64,000 bases of DNA. Source: Callipepla californica brunnescens (Eukaryota > Chordata > Aves > Galliformes > Odontophoridae). Below are positions 38,485 through 51,139 of this stretch, piece after piece (position 1 is the first letter of the stretch; every line of letters begins with the position of its first letter). Both the position numbers and the translations under genes were made by a program. Below the pieces are notes generated by a model, which did no database searches, had not been told where the DNA came from, and worked only from the letters and a program-made list of their open reading frames with translations. Location of the stretch: assembly GCA_023055505.1 (NCBI GenBank), contig JALIRH010000001.1, positions 90,922,530-90,986,529 of the forward strand, in the 5' to 3' direction.

Positions 38485-39480
38485 GTGTGTTCTTCTCAAA
38501 TGAATCATTTATTAATCACCTGAAAGAAGGAGTGAACAGCCCATTAATTAAATTTGTACATGCTTCCAAAATGAGAGGCTCTGCAACCTCTAATACAGAG
38601 GTAAGACAAAAACCAGTAGTGACTGAAATAAAAATTCTTGGTATGTAGTCAACTAGGTTCTATTTAGAAAAACGTAAGTGAACGCATTTAAAATAAAGAG
38701 AAAAAAAAATTCAAGGGAGATATCTAGGGAAAAAGACCTGAGGGTAATAAATGTAATGTGAACGTGCAACATGGTGTTTCAGCACGGGAAAACCAATTTC
38801 ATTCATAAGGCAAAAAACTGATAATGGTGAAACAGTAGAACCTTCTATAGTAGCATGATACATTCTCTCCATGTTGGGTACAGGTCTAGATATTTTTACA
38901 CTAAAAACCTGAACAGAAAAGAATGTATGAAAAAGAAACAAAAAGTGACTATAAGGGAAAATATAATTTGTAAGATAAAATTTACAGAACAAGCTTGGAT
39001 CAATGAAAACCAAGAAAAAACGTGCTTTTCTCTAGAAACTTTACAGCACTGACATAAAGAAAGGTGAGGGTCTATCTAAGATGAGGCAAATGGAAAGGAG
39101 CCCTCTTTTTTTACTGGAAAGAGTCCAGAGGAGGGCTACAAAGACGATAAAGGACCTGGAACACCCCTCATATGAGGACAGGCTGAGACTTAGGTCTGTT
39201 CGGCCTTGAAAACAGAAGACTCAGACGGTACCTGATCCACATCTATACATATCTAAGGTACAGAAAGCAAAGGGATAAGGCCAGACTCTTCTCAGCAGCA
39301 CGTGAGGGAGGTGTCAAGGGAGGTGGTAGAGTCACTCACCCTGCAGGTGTTCAAGGCACGTTTGGACATTGTGCTGAGGGACATGGTTTAGTGAGAACTA
39401 TTGGTGATGAGTGGATGGTTGGACCAGGTGATCCTGTGGGTCTCTTCCAATCTTGGTGATTCTTTTATTCTATGATTCTG
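38485..39480 (+). mobile_element. CR1 LINE, old, 3' third of ORF2 to tail
   Basis: Begins with a decayed version of the block encoding FINDLEEGVNSPLIKFADD (here FINHLKEGVNSPLIKFVHAS, so the FADD catalytic motif is destroyed). Next come TATCTAGGGAAAAAGACCTG, GAGTCCAGAGGAGGGCTACA, a GTTCAAGGCACGTTTGGACA block, and a TTCTATGATTCTG tail. The order is right for a single CR1 copy, but 38800-39100 is too decayed to align by eye. A younger copy follows without a gap. Confidence 0.75.
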
Positions 39481-39748
39481 TGTGGTAAAAGGACAAGGGG
39501 TAATGGTGATAAACAGATGCATGGGAAGTTCCGCACAAATGTGCATAGAAATTTCTTCACAGTGAGGGTTACAGAGCACTGGAACAAGCTGCCCAGGGAG
39601 GTTTTGGGGTCTCCTTCCCTGGAGATTTTCAAGATGCACCTGGATGCCTACTTGTACAACCTAGTCTAGGAAGCCTGCTTCAGCAAGGGGGGTTGGTCTA
39701 GATGATCTCTAGAGGTCCCTTCCAACTCCTACAACTCTGTGATTCTGT
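39481..39748 (+). mobile_element. CR1 LINE 3' end, younger copy
   Basis: A well-preserved 3' end: GGACAAGGGGTAATGGTGAT, CACTGGAACAAGCTGCCCAG, CCTGGAGATTTTCAAGATGC, GAGGTCCCTTCCAACTCCTA and CAACTCTGTGATTCTG. One frame is open from 39472 to 39669 and encodes the ORF2 C-terminus (RVTEHWNKLPREVLGSPSLE). It starts inside or directly after the octamer tail of the older copy. Confidence 0.92.
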
Positions 39749-41287
39749 TTGCATTTCTGTTGCTCCTGAACTGAGTAGCCCCAAGAAATTAAAATTGCCC
39801 TTATGTGCCTTAGTTCCTTTATCATCTTTGTAGATCTTATATATGTGAACCTTTACTTAGCTCACAAAGAAATTACAAAATTTGAATTAAATCAAGATTG
39901 GTAATTACAAATGTTAAAGAGAAAATATAAGCAGTAAAATTAAGATACATGAAGTGAAAAAATGAGTGTCACATAGAGAAAAACTTTAAAAATCTAGCTA
40001 GGTCAAACCTCTTAAAAAAATGAATGAGTATACTTCAGGTTCAAAGGTTTAAGATTGTGGGATTTACATTCTCATTTAACTTCTATGATTTCTATCCCTG
40101 TGGTGCTGGTGCTGGGAAAACAATCCTTTGCATATTTATCGTCTGTGAATAATACGTGTGAAGTCCTTCTTTGTGGCTAGAGGGAACTGTAATTTTTTAT
40201 AGTGAATGGTGCAGGACAAAGTATTCAGAATAACTCATTTATCAATTGATTTCTAATCCATTTTCGACCTTTCTTCATATCTTACCTAAAATAAATAAAT
40301 AAATAAATAAATACAAGCCTGACAGTCCAAAAGCATGTTTTATGTTAAGCAGTTAAATATGATAGATTGACAACATCATCATAAAAGGTCTCTATCTTTC
40401 TGAAAGAATGACTCCGAGATTATTGACATGAAATATGGCCCTCGAATTATTTTTCTCTATAGACTCCCTAAAAAACTTCTGTTATTTCTATAGTATTCTC
40501 CAATTTCTCTCTGAAATGGCATTAAACACTTGGGAAGGAAAACAAAATTATTCTCTCTCCTACAGTCATAAAAATCAGGTTTCTTACTGTAAACTCTGAA
40601 CTGCTCACAGTTACTCAAAACATAAGTTGGCAAACAAAGAAATGTGACTTTTATTTAGAAGATAACTTCACTCCAAGAAGGAACTACTCAGTAATTTACA
40701 AATAGTAAAGAATCAGGTGCAGAAAAACTATAATTCACCTCAGTTATTTAATGAACAAATTACATTATCATCTTAGAAAACGTGAGCTGTTTCCATTGTA
40801 AAGCACAGCACATCTAGGTGAAACCTGAATCTATTTCCTTAAGAGACTTCAGGTCAATGTCCTAGCACTATATAAATGTGATACTCAATTAACTCACACA
40901 TGTTTTGCAAACAAAAGCTGAGAAGAAGCCTCTTAGCTGGTGCAAAACTTGCTGCACTCATTCATAGATGGTCTGTTAGTGAATTTGATAGTGTGCAGTC
41001 TTGCTGCATAGTCAGATAAAGTCTTTGTAATGGGCTAAGTGTCAAGGCACTGATAGGAGAAGAGTATGGCACTTCCCTAAGAGTTTGAAATCTACATTAG
41101 TACTTCGATGTCTTTATGTTGCCGCTGAATGTAAACATTTAGGCATTAAATTTTCATGCTACTTTCAAACTTCCAGATCTCCTAAGTTTGTCATATTCTT
41201 GACATTATTTTGTCCTTATGCCCAAAAATTACTTGCCACACATGGCTAGACTGCTGAATTTTTGCATTTCTCATCATCCTTTCTGTT
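39749..41287. other. Unassigned intron sequence
   Basis: Contains an (AAAT)n microsatellite at 40287-40313. Otherwise no recognised feature. Confidence 0.5.
40287..40313 (+). repeat. (AAAT)n microsatellite
   Basis: Six to seven perfect AAAT/ATAA units. Confidence 0.92.
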
Positions 41288-41787
41288 TGCTCTAGTTTGG
41301 GCTGGGATAACTTTCTTTATAGTGACTAGTGCGGTGTTGTGTTTCGGTTTCAGGATAAGAATGTTGATCACACACCAGCGTTTCAGTTTTATTGCTGAGC
41401 AGTACTTACGCAGAGTGAAATGCATTTCAGCTTCTTGTGCTACCCTTCTAGCAAGGAGCTGGGAGACAGAACCAGGACAGCTGACGCAAACAGGAGAAAA
41501 AGATATCCTATATCGTAAGAATTTATGTTGAATAATAAAATGGGGAAGAAATAGCTGGGGAGTTGAGGGGAAGCCACTACTTGGGAAGTAGTCACATTGC
41601 AGACCACTTGCTTGGTATATTCTACTATTATTACTGTTGTTATTTTACCTTCATTTTCTGTTCTAAAAGATTGCTTTTATCTCAACTCATGAGTTTTACC
41701 TTTTTCTAACCCTCTTCCCTATCCCACTGCAGGAGGGAGAATGAACGGCTGTGTATGCTTAGCTACCTGCTGAGTTAAACAACAGCA
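41288..41787 (+). mobile_element. Solo LTR, third ERV family (copy 1)
   Basis: Aligns end to end with 56766-57312. Shared blocks include GTTTGGGCTGGGATA (versus TTTCAACTGGGACAG), AATGTTGATCACACA, GAGCAGTRCTTAC, ACCAGGACAGCTGACSCAAA and TTTATCTCAACTC. It ends CTGAGTTAAACAACAGCA, matching a GTTAAACYACAACA-type LTR end. An A/T-rich promoter-like AATAATAAAA is at 41531-41540. I could not find a clear target duplication. This looks like the widespread avian LTR that begins with a GTTTGGGCTGGGATA stretch. No internal retroviral genes are adjacent. Confidence 0.75.
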
Positions 41788-42962
41788 ACCCCTTTATTTT
41801 ATCAAAACAAAACAAACAAACAAACAAAAAAAACCACCTATGGTTATTTTTTCCAATTTAACAAGCTAAAAGTTTTTAGCTGTTTTAAAACTGGCTGGTG
41901 GTATACATGATCATCACAGAAAGGTGACCTTGATCTTAAGCTTCAACATCTAAAATTAAGGCTGGTCATGGTTAAACTCATAACTTTAATAGTATTAAAG
42001 AAGGCAATTTCAAATGGAAGGATATGTAAGGTTACAGTAACAAAAGGAGATTTAAGGGAAAAAAAAGAACCAATACCTAAGAACAATGAGGCCCCCATGT
42101 GAGTCTCATTTGAGAAAAACTGATGTCTCATTCATAATAAGTATTCAGGCAGTATTTTTTTAATTGTAGATAGCAAAAGTCACTTAAATCACTTTTTTTT
42201 TTTTAATCTGGAAATGTATTATTTTAAGTAAATTTTAATGTTTTTATCTTTAAAAACTTACTCATAAATAATATGTCTTGTTTTGCACTTTTATCTGAGC
42301 ACTCTATAGCCAGGAAAAAAAATTATCCTGTTAGCAATATGCCTATGGTGGTACACCACCTAAAAAAAAAAAAAAATCATCTCTTTATGTAAAATATAAA
42401 TAAAAATATAATGCCTCAAAGAAAGGATTTATAAGTAACAAACCAGAAATAATCTCTGGTCATAATGTTAACTTGTGAGCTTTTTCAGCACTGCTCATAC
42501 CCATGTGAAAATAACAAGATGTATTATCGATAGGTAATTCAGGAATATCTCCTTTTGCAAACAGATCTTCCCCATAAATGCCCACTGGTCTTGTGCTATT
42601 CACCATTCTGTAACATTTATTTTCATTTCAGATATTATGTAGAAAGCCTCACAGATCACTGTTATTTATAACTTAAATATGGATTGCAGCCTTGTTGGAC
42701 ATGGTTAAAGCGCTGAAAAAAAAAATGAAGCATTGATAACAGTATTGCCAGCCTGGATGATAACACATTTCCTGTTTAGTCAGTTTATAAACAGTAGTAT
42801 TAGAGATGCCAATTAAAGAGATTAAGACATTCAGAAATTTTAGCCAAGCCAGGAATGTTTTGTTGTTGTTGACTGTTTTTTAAATGCAGCGCTGGAATTG
42901 TTTCCTTTCAAGCAGCTGTGTGTGACATTGACCTGTCTGCCACGTTAGAGCATACTGCTGAG
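41788..42962. other. Unassigned intron sequence starting with an (AAAC)n tract
   Basis: An (AAAC)n repeat is at 41805-41836 just after the LTR, then AT-rich sequence with A or T runs at 42193-42204 and 42361-42375. No family recognised. Confidence 0.5.
41805..41836 (+). repeat. (AAAC)n microsatellite
   Basis: AAAAC and AAAC units ending in an 8-base A run before CCACC. Confidence 0.88.
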
Positions 42963-43355
42963 TTTGTGTCCATTACCCCTTGATCTGTTGTTAGGTACTA
43001 CTGAAAAGAACCTAGGCCCACTCTCTCGACATTCTCTTCCTTAAAATATTTGTTTAAATTGATTACCATCCCCTTTTGGCTTTCTCTTATCTAGGTTGAC
43101 ATGTACTAGATCTCTCAGCCTTTTTTCATAAGGGAGATGTTCCAGGCCTCTAAACATCTCTGCAGCTCTCTTCTGGATTTTCTCCAGTAGTTTCTTAGCT
43201 TTCTTAAATCAAGGAGCCCAGAACTAGACATGGTACTACAGATGCTGTCTTAACAGGGCAGAAGAAATTTGGAGATACACCTCCCTCAATATGTTGGAAA
43301 TGCTCTTGCTAACGTACCTCAGGCTACCACTGTTCTCTTTAGCTACAAGTGCATA
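42963..43355 (-). mobile_element. Ancient CR1 LINE 3' portion
   Basis: Reverse complement of CR1: GTGTCCATTACCCCTTGATC, TACTGAAAAGAACCTAGGCC, then CTCTCAGCCTTTTTTCATAA, GTTCCAGGCCTCTAAACATC, GGAGCCCAGAACTAGACATG. The order matches the 60350-60780 segment of the large copy. Very diverged, with no open frame. The terminal tail is missing. Confidence 0.78.
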
Positions 43356-43927
43356 TTGTTAGCTCTTTTTTTTTTTTAATTATTTTTTTTTTTAAGTAGT
43401 CTATCTTTGAAATTTAGCTTCCTATTTTGGTACCAATACAAACGTGGACTAGTATCTTAAACTCTTGTAAACATATTAGTACTCAACTACTTACAGTTAT
43501 GAGTTATTTTTTCACACATGGGGTTTTAAATTTAAGTAAAGGCATATGAGTTTGCTAATTCTAATCACACTTAGGTTTTGGTTTTATTATCTGGAAACCT
43601 GAACCAGTAAAATTCTATTTTTAGTGAGGCTCATTACATTGTCACATTGTACTTTGTTCAGTTGTACCACATTATCACAGAATCTTTCTTATATTTATAC
43701 TCTGTCATGGATTTCTCTGCATGTGAAAGAGAGCAGCTAAAAAAAAAAAAAAACCAAAAAAAAAACACAACCTCATTATGGAAGAGAATGTAGGTATCTA
43801 AGATGCCAGAAACTTCATATGCTTTTAGGCTACCCTGTGAACAATTAAATATTTTATTATCTTGCCAAGAGTAGTATTGTCTCTCTGGCTCTGCTGTTAC
43901 AACTGATCAATTGTTACTTTGATCTAG
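43356..43927. other. Unassigned intron sequence with T and A tracts
   Basis: T-rich tracts at about 43366-43395 and an A-rich tract at 43740-43767. No gene. Confidence 0.5.
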
Positions 43928-44335
43928 GGCTGGAGAAACTCTCCTATGAAGAAAAGCTGGGTGAACCAGGCTTGTTCAGCTTGCAGAAGACTCCAGGGAG
44001 ACCTCATTGCAGCCTTTCAGTATTTAAAGAGAGCTTACAAACAGGAGGAAGACTGACTTTTAATACAGTCTGATAATAGTAGGACAAGGTAGAACAGCTT
44101 TAAACTAAAAGAAGGGAGATTTAGGTAAGATGTTAGAAGCAAATTCTTTACTCAGTGAGGAGCGAGGCACTGGAGCAGGTTGCCCAGAGAAGTTGTAGAC
44201 ACCTGGAGGTGTTTAAGATCAGGCTTGATGCACCCTGGGCAGCCTGATCTGGTGAATATACCCCTGCCCATGACAGGGGGTTCCAAATAGACAGGCTTTA
44301 AATCTGTTCCAACCCAAGCCATTCAATGACTTTTG
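43928..44335 (+). mobile_element. CR1 LINE 3' fragment
   Basis: Plus-strand landmarks in order: GGCTGGAGAAACTCTCCTAT, ACTCCAGGGAGACCTCATTG, ATAGTAGGACAAGGTAGAAC, GCACTGGAGCAGGTTGCCCA, GGCAGCCTGATCTGGTGAAT and CTGTTCCAACCCAAGCCATT. The ORF2 C-terminus is frameshifted and the octamer tail is decayed (CATTCAATGACTT). Confidence 0.88.
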
Positions 44336-47300
44336 TCATTGCAGTTGTTGTTTTATTCATTTGTTTTCCTTTTCAAAGGATTGTGTAAAATCAGAGAATA
44401 ATAGAATTTGGGTGCAGCCAGATTTCTCAGACTTGCAATACCTTCCTTCAATATGAAGCATTATTACATAGCGCATTTGAAAATGTTATCTGTTTCTCCT
44501 TTATTTTTCTAAGATCTCCAATATTTTCATACTTTATTTAGGCAGGAAAATAAGTACTTTGACAAGATTGTACAGATTTAATAAGGCAAGTCCTGCTCCA
44601 ATGATCACATCTATACATTAGTTGCATGATAGTGTGAAAAATAATGAAGATATGCTCATAGTTATTCAAGGAGAAGGATGCTATGACCGGAAGTTAAAAC
44701 ATCTGCTGTGGTGTTATTTCCAATAAAAGAGCTAAATAAGCTCTTAATATGAATTTACTTACAATTAAAAAAAAAAAAAAAAAGAAGAAAATTATGTTTA
44801 ACATTTCATTTTTTTTTTTAAATGGAGAAGCTGTCCTGTAGGGTTCCCCATCCTACAGAGAACTCTGTTACGTCCCTAACTTTAAGCATGTGACCTCACA
44901 GCTTGCTGAAGAAGGTTGTCTGTCAATGAGATACTGAAAGAATATACTGCAGTAAGATAACTCCAGCTTGCACAAAATCCTTCAGATGATATGAATTTGT
45001 TTAAATGCCTGTGTTGGAATTTGAAGATACATCTACTTATACAGATTTTAAAGAGTATGACATAGACACGGATTTATTAATATTTAGATAGTATAGCTGC
45101 ATACCCGCTAAATAAATTCTTTAAACCAATGAAACCAATAAAATTGAGTCTAATTACTTAATTATCAGTATTGTTAAAATGATGGCTAATACTGAAAGTG
45201 TAGTTAAGGAGGAATGTGTTGGAGGATTCCCATTTATTAATGATATTCCAAGAATAAATCTAAATAAATACAGTTTAATAGAAACAAGTGTGTGATGTTG
45301 GTTATTCATTGCTAGCCTATTTGGGCAGCTGTTACTAGCATCACACAGCTCTCGATTTCTTCTCTATCTCTGAACTGTTTTTATGCCACTCTGATGCTTC
45401 TAAAATGGTATTTCATTATGACAAATAAGAGTTCTGTGTAAGGTCTGGGGTATGCAGTAACGCCAGAGATCAGTTGGTTGATTTACAAACACCTTTCCTC
45501 TGTCTGAAACATCACAATTCCCACTGACTGCATTACAAGAAGGAGAGATTTTACCTTTAAGCTCCACAATTGGTCAGATCTTGTGGTAACATTAATTTCC
45601 TGAGATTAGCTTACAAAACTGAGGGAAAAAGAAGTTAATATTAGGCACCTGTAAAAGTAGAAATGGATGTCTAATAGCGCTGATACATTTCACAAATTCA
45701 TAGTATTTCATTGTGTGATAAACAAGATAATATCAAAAATTTTAGTTTATTAGAATTTTCCCACTTTTAAATGGGAATAGTTGACTCTTCACTTGAAAAT
45801 GACCTTCAGCTTTCGTTTCAAACCCTTTTAAATACCTTAAAGTACTGAAATTCAGTACTAACTCTGTATAGCATTGTCTTGATGTGGAAATACATTTCTA
45901 ATCCCCAAGTCTTCCTTCTTGCTGTGTGGAGTTACTGAAATGGTATTTTCTTAAACTGTTCTCAGTTTTTGAATAGTAATGAAGAAATACAGTCATTTTT
46001 ATTTATTTATTATTACTTTAGATACCAGTTCACAGAGAGCAGAGATCACTTCATCTTCCAGACATGACGCCAAGGTCCTACCAAACCTTGTTTCAGTTTT
46101 TATTTAAGGATTTATAAGCTGGCACCTTCCTTAAACTGCTTGCCCCCATGAAAATACTTCAGTGTGAGAAAAAGGAAAAATTATTTAAGAACATAATCTC
46201 CTCAGCATGGTATAAGTACTGTGTTGCCAATTTGCTCTTATCTGTGTAGAAATTAAATCACATGGCTTTGCACCCACTCACTAAAGTTGGTACACAATGA
46301 CTATCTCCTGTTGCTTTTTTTTTTTTTTGGCCATGATCTTGCTGAGATTTTATTGACTGAAAATAGCCTCCACTACTGACATGAGCTGTTTTCACCTCCT
46401 TCCTTCTTTACATATGTCTAACGTTTTATCTGCAAGTGTAGCTATTCAATATCAAGGATAGCCCCTTAGCTGTGCACTGATGTTCCCTAACTCAGATATA
46501 GGGAATAGCTTTTTGGTGCTCTCATGATACCACAAGTGAAAGAATTAACAAGAGAAGGGCAGCAAAAGGACAACAATGCCAGTGTATTACAGTCAAGACA
46601 TCCATTTCAAAAAACAGAATTTCTGCTTTTAATGAGGGCTGGGGACCCTTGCTGATAAGGTTACAATTTCTATTATCCAGGGTGCTGATACTATGTATGA
46701 GTACCTCTGTTTTCAAGCTTGGTTGTTATTTACAGTTTATTTCTTACTGAATGATTTTGTCCTTGCAGTATGTCAGGAGAACAACTACTGTCTGAGCAAG
46801 AATCAGGGATGGCTAATAGATTCTGATGGCTGATGGTCCGAATACTGATGTCTGACATCAGTGTCATGGACTTGAGGCAGTGTTCTTTATTATCTCATGA
46901 GTCAGTAATTTTACTTATGGACTAGTATGTTTAAGGCTTGGAAACTAAATTACAAAAACAGTTTCCCTTGTAAAATGTTAAAAACACACCATACTCAAAG
47001 CTTTGGTGAAGAATGAATCTCATGAATTTAGAAGTGTTTTTCTTCAACCAGCAAAATAAAATAGCTCACCACCATAGTACTCACTTGCCTCAATATTTTA
47101 ATTCCTCTTTTTTTCCCCCCCTCACAAAATGGTACAGAACATAGGAAGGGTATGACATTGGTAAAAGAGAGAAACACAGAGCCTTAAAAGTGTTTGGATG
47201 CTTCATCACTGTATTCATCAGAATGGAATTCAAGTGAATAATTGTTTACTTTCAGTGTATAAGTACCTATGTATGAACCAAATGCCCTCTCTGATCAGTA

Positions 47301-48334
47301 CATAGAAATAAGCTCTTAATGAAGAGATTTTTATCTTACTTGAGTCAACTTTAGACCTGTGTGACTTTTGTCTATAATTCCTATTGACTACAGAAGTATT
47401 CTACACTGTGGGCTTCTAATATTCAGAAAGTAGAATTCTGCTCTGTGTTTAATAGGAATAATGCTAAATCCTTGTCCCTTCAAAGCCTTCTTAGGTTTGG
47501 CTGTACATGGACAGCATAGTTTCAGATGAGATCACTGTGAAAGTGGAAAGCATCCACATGTTCCAGCACAGTGCAGCAGCTTGTCCTTGTAGCTTCATAA
47601 ACCTGATGCAGCTGGATGGAAGATTACACGCTCCACTGATGAGCTGAGCTACACTTAGCACATGAAACTGCAGAAGAGCAGGGAGAACAAGCCATTGCAA
47701 ATTGCTTGTGCTGGCTGCAACAGTGTGCGGGAGACAGTGGTTTCTGCGGTATTGCCTTTCAGCATGACAGCTGATCAGGTTATAGCAGTTCACACCCCTG
47801 GCAGGAGACTGTCCTTACTACAAGGCCAACACTTCCTTTCCAAGATTCAGAGACTTGCAGCCTCTCATCTTCCAGCTGATCTTAACATAATTTATTTTGA
47901 TCATAAGCATGATTTACAGGCAAATTTTAGCACAAAATACAAAACAATGTTAAATTGTAATATCAGTGCAAATCCTAAAGAACTAAACTCTAAAATGTTT
48001 ATATGCAACAGAGATTCCTCTGAGTCTTTTATCAACCCTGATAGGCCCAGATTCTTCTATATTCAATTAAATGTTGCCTGTCAAATAAGTGTAAGGGATC
48101 CTTTATCACAGATCTCTATAACGTTTAGAAACTTGCACTAGATGACCTACAAAGGTTTGCAAACAATTACATGCTATAAATCAGCAGATGTTATTGCTTT
48201 TTAGGCTTTTAACTATAAGGCCTTGTAGGGCAAATAACCCCCAAAAATAGCACCCAAAAGAAATAGTGACAAAGATAGTATACTTTAGATGGGCTTAAGT
48301 AGATAGTATACAGATAATAGTATACAGATAATTA
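44336..48334. other. Unassigned intron sequence
   Basis: An A tract lies at 44767-44783 and a T tract at 46315-46328. The segment 47500-47880 is more G/C-rich than its flanks and holds overlapping open frames of 100 codons (minus, 47491-47793) and 159 codons (plus, 47662-48141), neither with a recognised domain or good exon signals. Nothing else can be named. Confidence 0.5.
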
Positions 48335-48596
48335 ATAAGGAAAGAGTGGCTCACCTTTGAAGATGGTCAAGGCTTGCTGATAACCCCACCAGGGAGGGAT
48401 CTCCAACGAGAGATCCCTCCCTGGTGGTGGTCAGCCCTTAAATGGGGTCTGGGAGAGGTGGAGCCAGACTCCACCCCTTCCAATCACACAGGTACATTAC
48501 CTTCACCTGTGCCCCTGTGGCTGACTCAGTGCTCGCCTCGAGTGATCAAACAGTGGTTCAGGCTGTGATTCAACAGTTTCCATACAGGCCTGTAGT
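48335..48596 (+). mobile_element. Palindrome-rich dispersed repeat (copy 2)
   Basis: Homologous to 34460-34714. It carries three successive hairpins: 18-bp perfect arms at 48386-48403 and 48410-48427 with a 6-base loop; 7-bp arms GGTGGAG/CTCCACC at 48457-48475; and CACAGGT/ACCTGTG at 48487-48511. The later part keeps CTGTGGCTGACTCAGTGCTC and GTGGTTCAGGCTGTGATTCA. No target duplication was found. Element class unknown; no open frame with a known domain. Confidence 0.6.
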
Positions 48597-51139
48597 TTAA
48601 GAAGCGCATAAGTTACACCGTTAAAACATAGGATGAGTCATATAGAAATTATGGCCTGCTAACTCCTTGGCAGCCTAACAGTTATAGAGTTTTAAAAAAC
48701 CCATCTGTCCCCAAATGAGTGTAGCATTTAATGGGAAACATATTGCAAAGTTACACTTAAATTATGTAATGCATAGAAAACAAAACACTAATGCTTCGAC
48801 CATAACTAAAAAAACCAAAATACCTGATATCATAGTGTTCATAAAGCGAAGCTTAACGTTCTATTGCAGACACTGCAACACTAGAATAGTATGGGTAGAT
48901 GCACAATGCTGGCAGATGATGATGTATCTATCTGATGTTCCCACACTCCTTAGAAGCCTCCTGAATTCCAAATAGCTATGGGGAAAAGTCAGAATTTTTT
49001 GATTTTCTGTTTCCAAAAAAACAGAGGAAAGAAAACCAAGTGAAAATCACGCGCTTTCAATGCAAGCAAGGCATGAAAAAATGTACTCCTCAAAGTACAT
49101 GTTTTACCTGCACACTGTGACAGTAACAGTGTACAAGTAGAGTTATGCTGGCTTCACACTCCTCTGCAGAAGTCCATGAATGTAACTTAAGCTTCAAGCA
49201 CGAGGCAGGCCTAAGCTGGTCTGGCAGGCTTAACAGAAAGAGTGGAAGGGGAAAGGACAGAAAGTTTGCATTGTCCATGCAGCTGAATCTGTATATATTC
49301 TGAGTTTAAACATCTCCTTTGTTTTCTTCTCTTTTCTGTCAAATTTATTCTGGGTAGACATACCTTGCTACAAAAGTTTATCCCATTTAAGAGTTCTTAT
49401 TTTCTTGGAAAGACACTTCATAAAACACATTTTTGCCACCTCCCATATCAAGGAAAGATTCGTAATGATATATTTTTTCTTCCCAGTTCTTCCATAAATT
49501 GTGCAAGAAGAGAAAGGGGAATTCATTCTGTGATGCTATCTACTCTTGCAGGTATTGTTTTTGTAGGTTACCTTTGAAATTTTCTTTTTATTCTTCAATG
49601 TACACTGCAACTTCTGGTAATGACAAAGAAATAAAAGAGGCACTAATGGGCATATATTGCTGTTTTCCCTCGACTGGGGAAATAAATAAATAAATAAATA
49701 AAAGAAGGAAAGAGGTAGGAAATTATAACCCCTGTGAGATAGATCGGTGCAGATCAGTTCTTATGCTATTGAAATTATTTTCCTTCCATGGCATCATACC
49801 TCGTACATTCTGCTGAAGGCTATCTATAACCATTTCAGTTCATCACAGCTATTCTTACTTATTCTCTCATTTTTAACTGCCAAGATTTCTATCCTTTTTA
49901 AAATGAGAATGAGGAGACTGTCTCTCTTCTATCAGGGTCAAATGAATTAAGCTTAAATAATTTTATTTTCTGTACTTTTCCTATAGTTATTCAAAGGATT
50001 GGTGAGAAAATGTCACTGAATAGATACTTGTCTTCTCATTAAAATTCATGTCAAAACCTTCCAGTAGGTCTGGTTTGGGCTGCTGATGGAGCAGTTCTTA
50101 AAAGAATTGGCTCGTCTGTGAAACAGCTGCTCAGCAATGCCACTATGCAAGGGAATTGTTGATAATAAGATGATTCTATTATAACTACATTGGGAACATA
50201 ATATATATTAAGCTGCTTTGAGGTATGCAGTGGGGGCCTAGGAATTAGACCATGATTGTTTGTCTCTTGCAAGGAACAGGAAACAGCTGATGATTTCATG
50301 TCTGCTCATTTGAATTAGTCCTACTCTCAGACTTTAGTTAGATGAAAAATCTGGTATAACTCCTCACTTTCTGTGTATTTCCTGCCTGTGTGAAGGTTTG
50401 TTATTTTTTTTCCTTGAGTTAGGGAGGGTTTGTATCTCCTGCTGCTGAGATAATTGATCGCTTACTATTTTATAGGAATTTTTTTAATTTCAAGGCTTTC
50501 TTAGGAAAGATTATCAGGAGGAGATTCCCTGGATCCTCATTCATCCAGCAGTGAAGCTACAGATACTGAATGTTTGGAAATGACTATGCTATACGGCAAA
50601 GCACTGGCAAGTATACGGACATGGGCATTACAGACTGACCTTGGATACAGATATGTAAACAACTGTGCACACGGTTTAGCCAAGAAAAGTGTCAGTGGGT
50701 GTTGTGTAGTGACTTATACTAATTCACATTTATTATTTAGGATATACAAACCAAATGAGAAATACTGTTGTCAGATTTTTGACTATCAGATATCTCAAAG
50801 TTTCACATACTATGAGGAATAAAACACACACACACTCACACACAAAAATGATCTGGAGGAGTGGAGCAATTAAAAGTCACAGCAAAGTAGCAGTCTCTTA
50901 GAAACGTTGTTTTCAAATAAATAAGAAGTGAATAAGATCATACAGGGCTTTAGGCTGCAAGAACTAATTGCCATCTAAAATGAAAAGCATGTAACTAGTT
51001 CCAGAACATTTAGTAGTTTCTACAGTTCTCTGAAAATAATTTAATTTTTAGCTATTTTTGTGTACTGCTATTCCAGATTTTTGTTATTAGAGACATTTGG
51101 AGAATATTGTACATCAGGTAAAATGAAATAAAAAAGTGA
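48597..51139. other. Unassigned intron sequence
   Basis: Includes an (AAAT)n tract at 49679-49703 and a short CA-rich tract at 50824-50845. No gene or repeat family recognised. Confidence 0.5.
49679..49703 (+). repeat. (AAAT)n microsatellite
   Basis: Six perfect AAAT units between GGGG and GAAGG. Confidence 0.9.
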
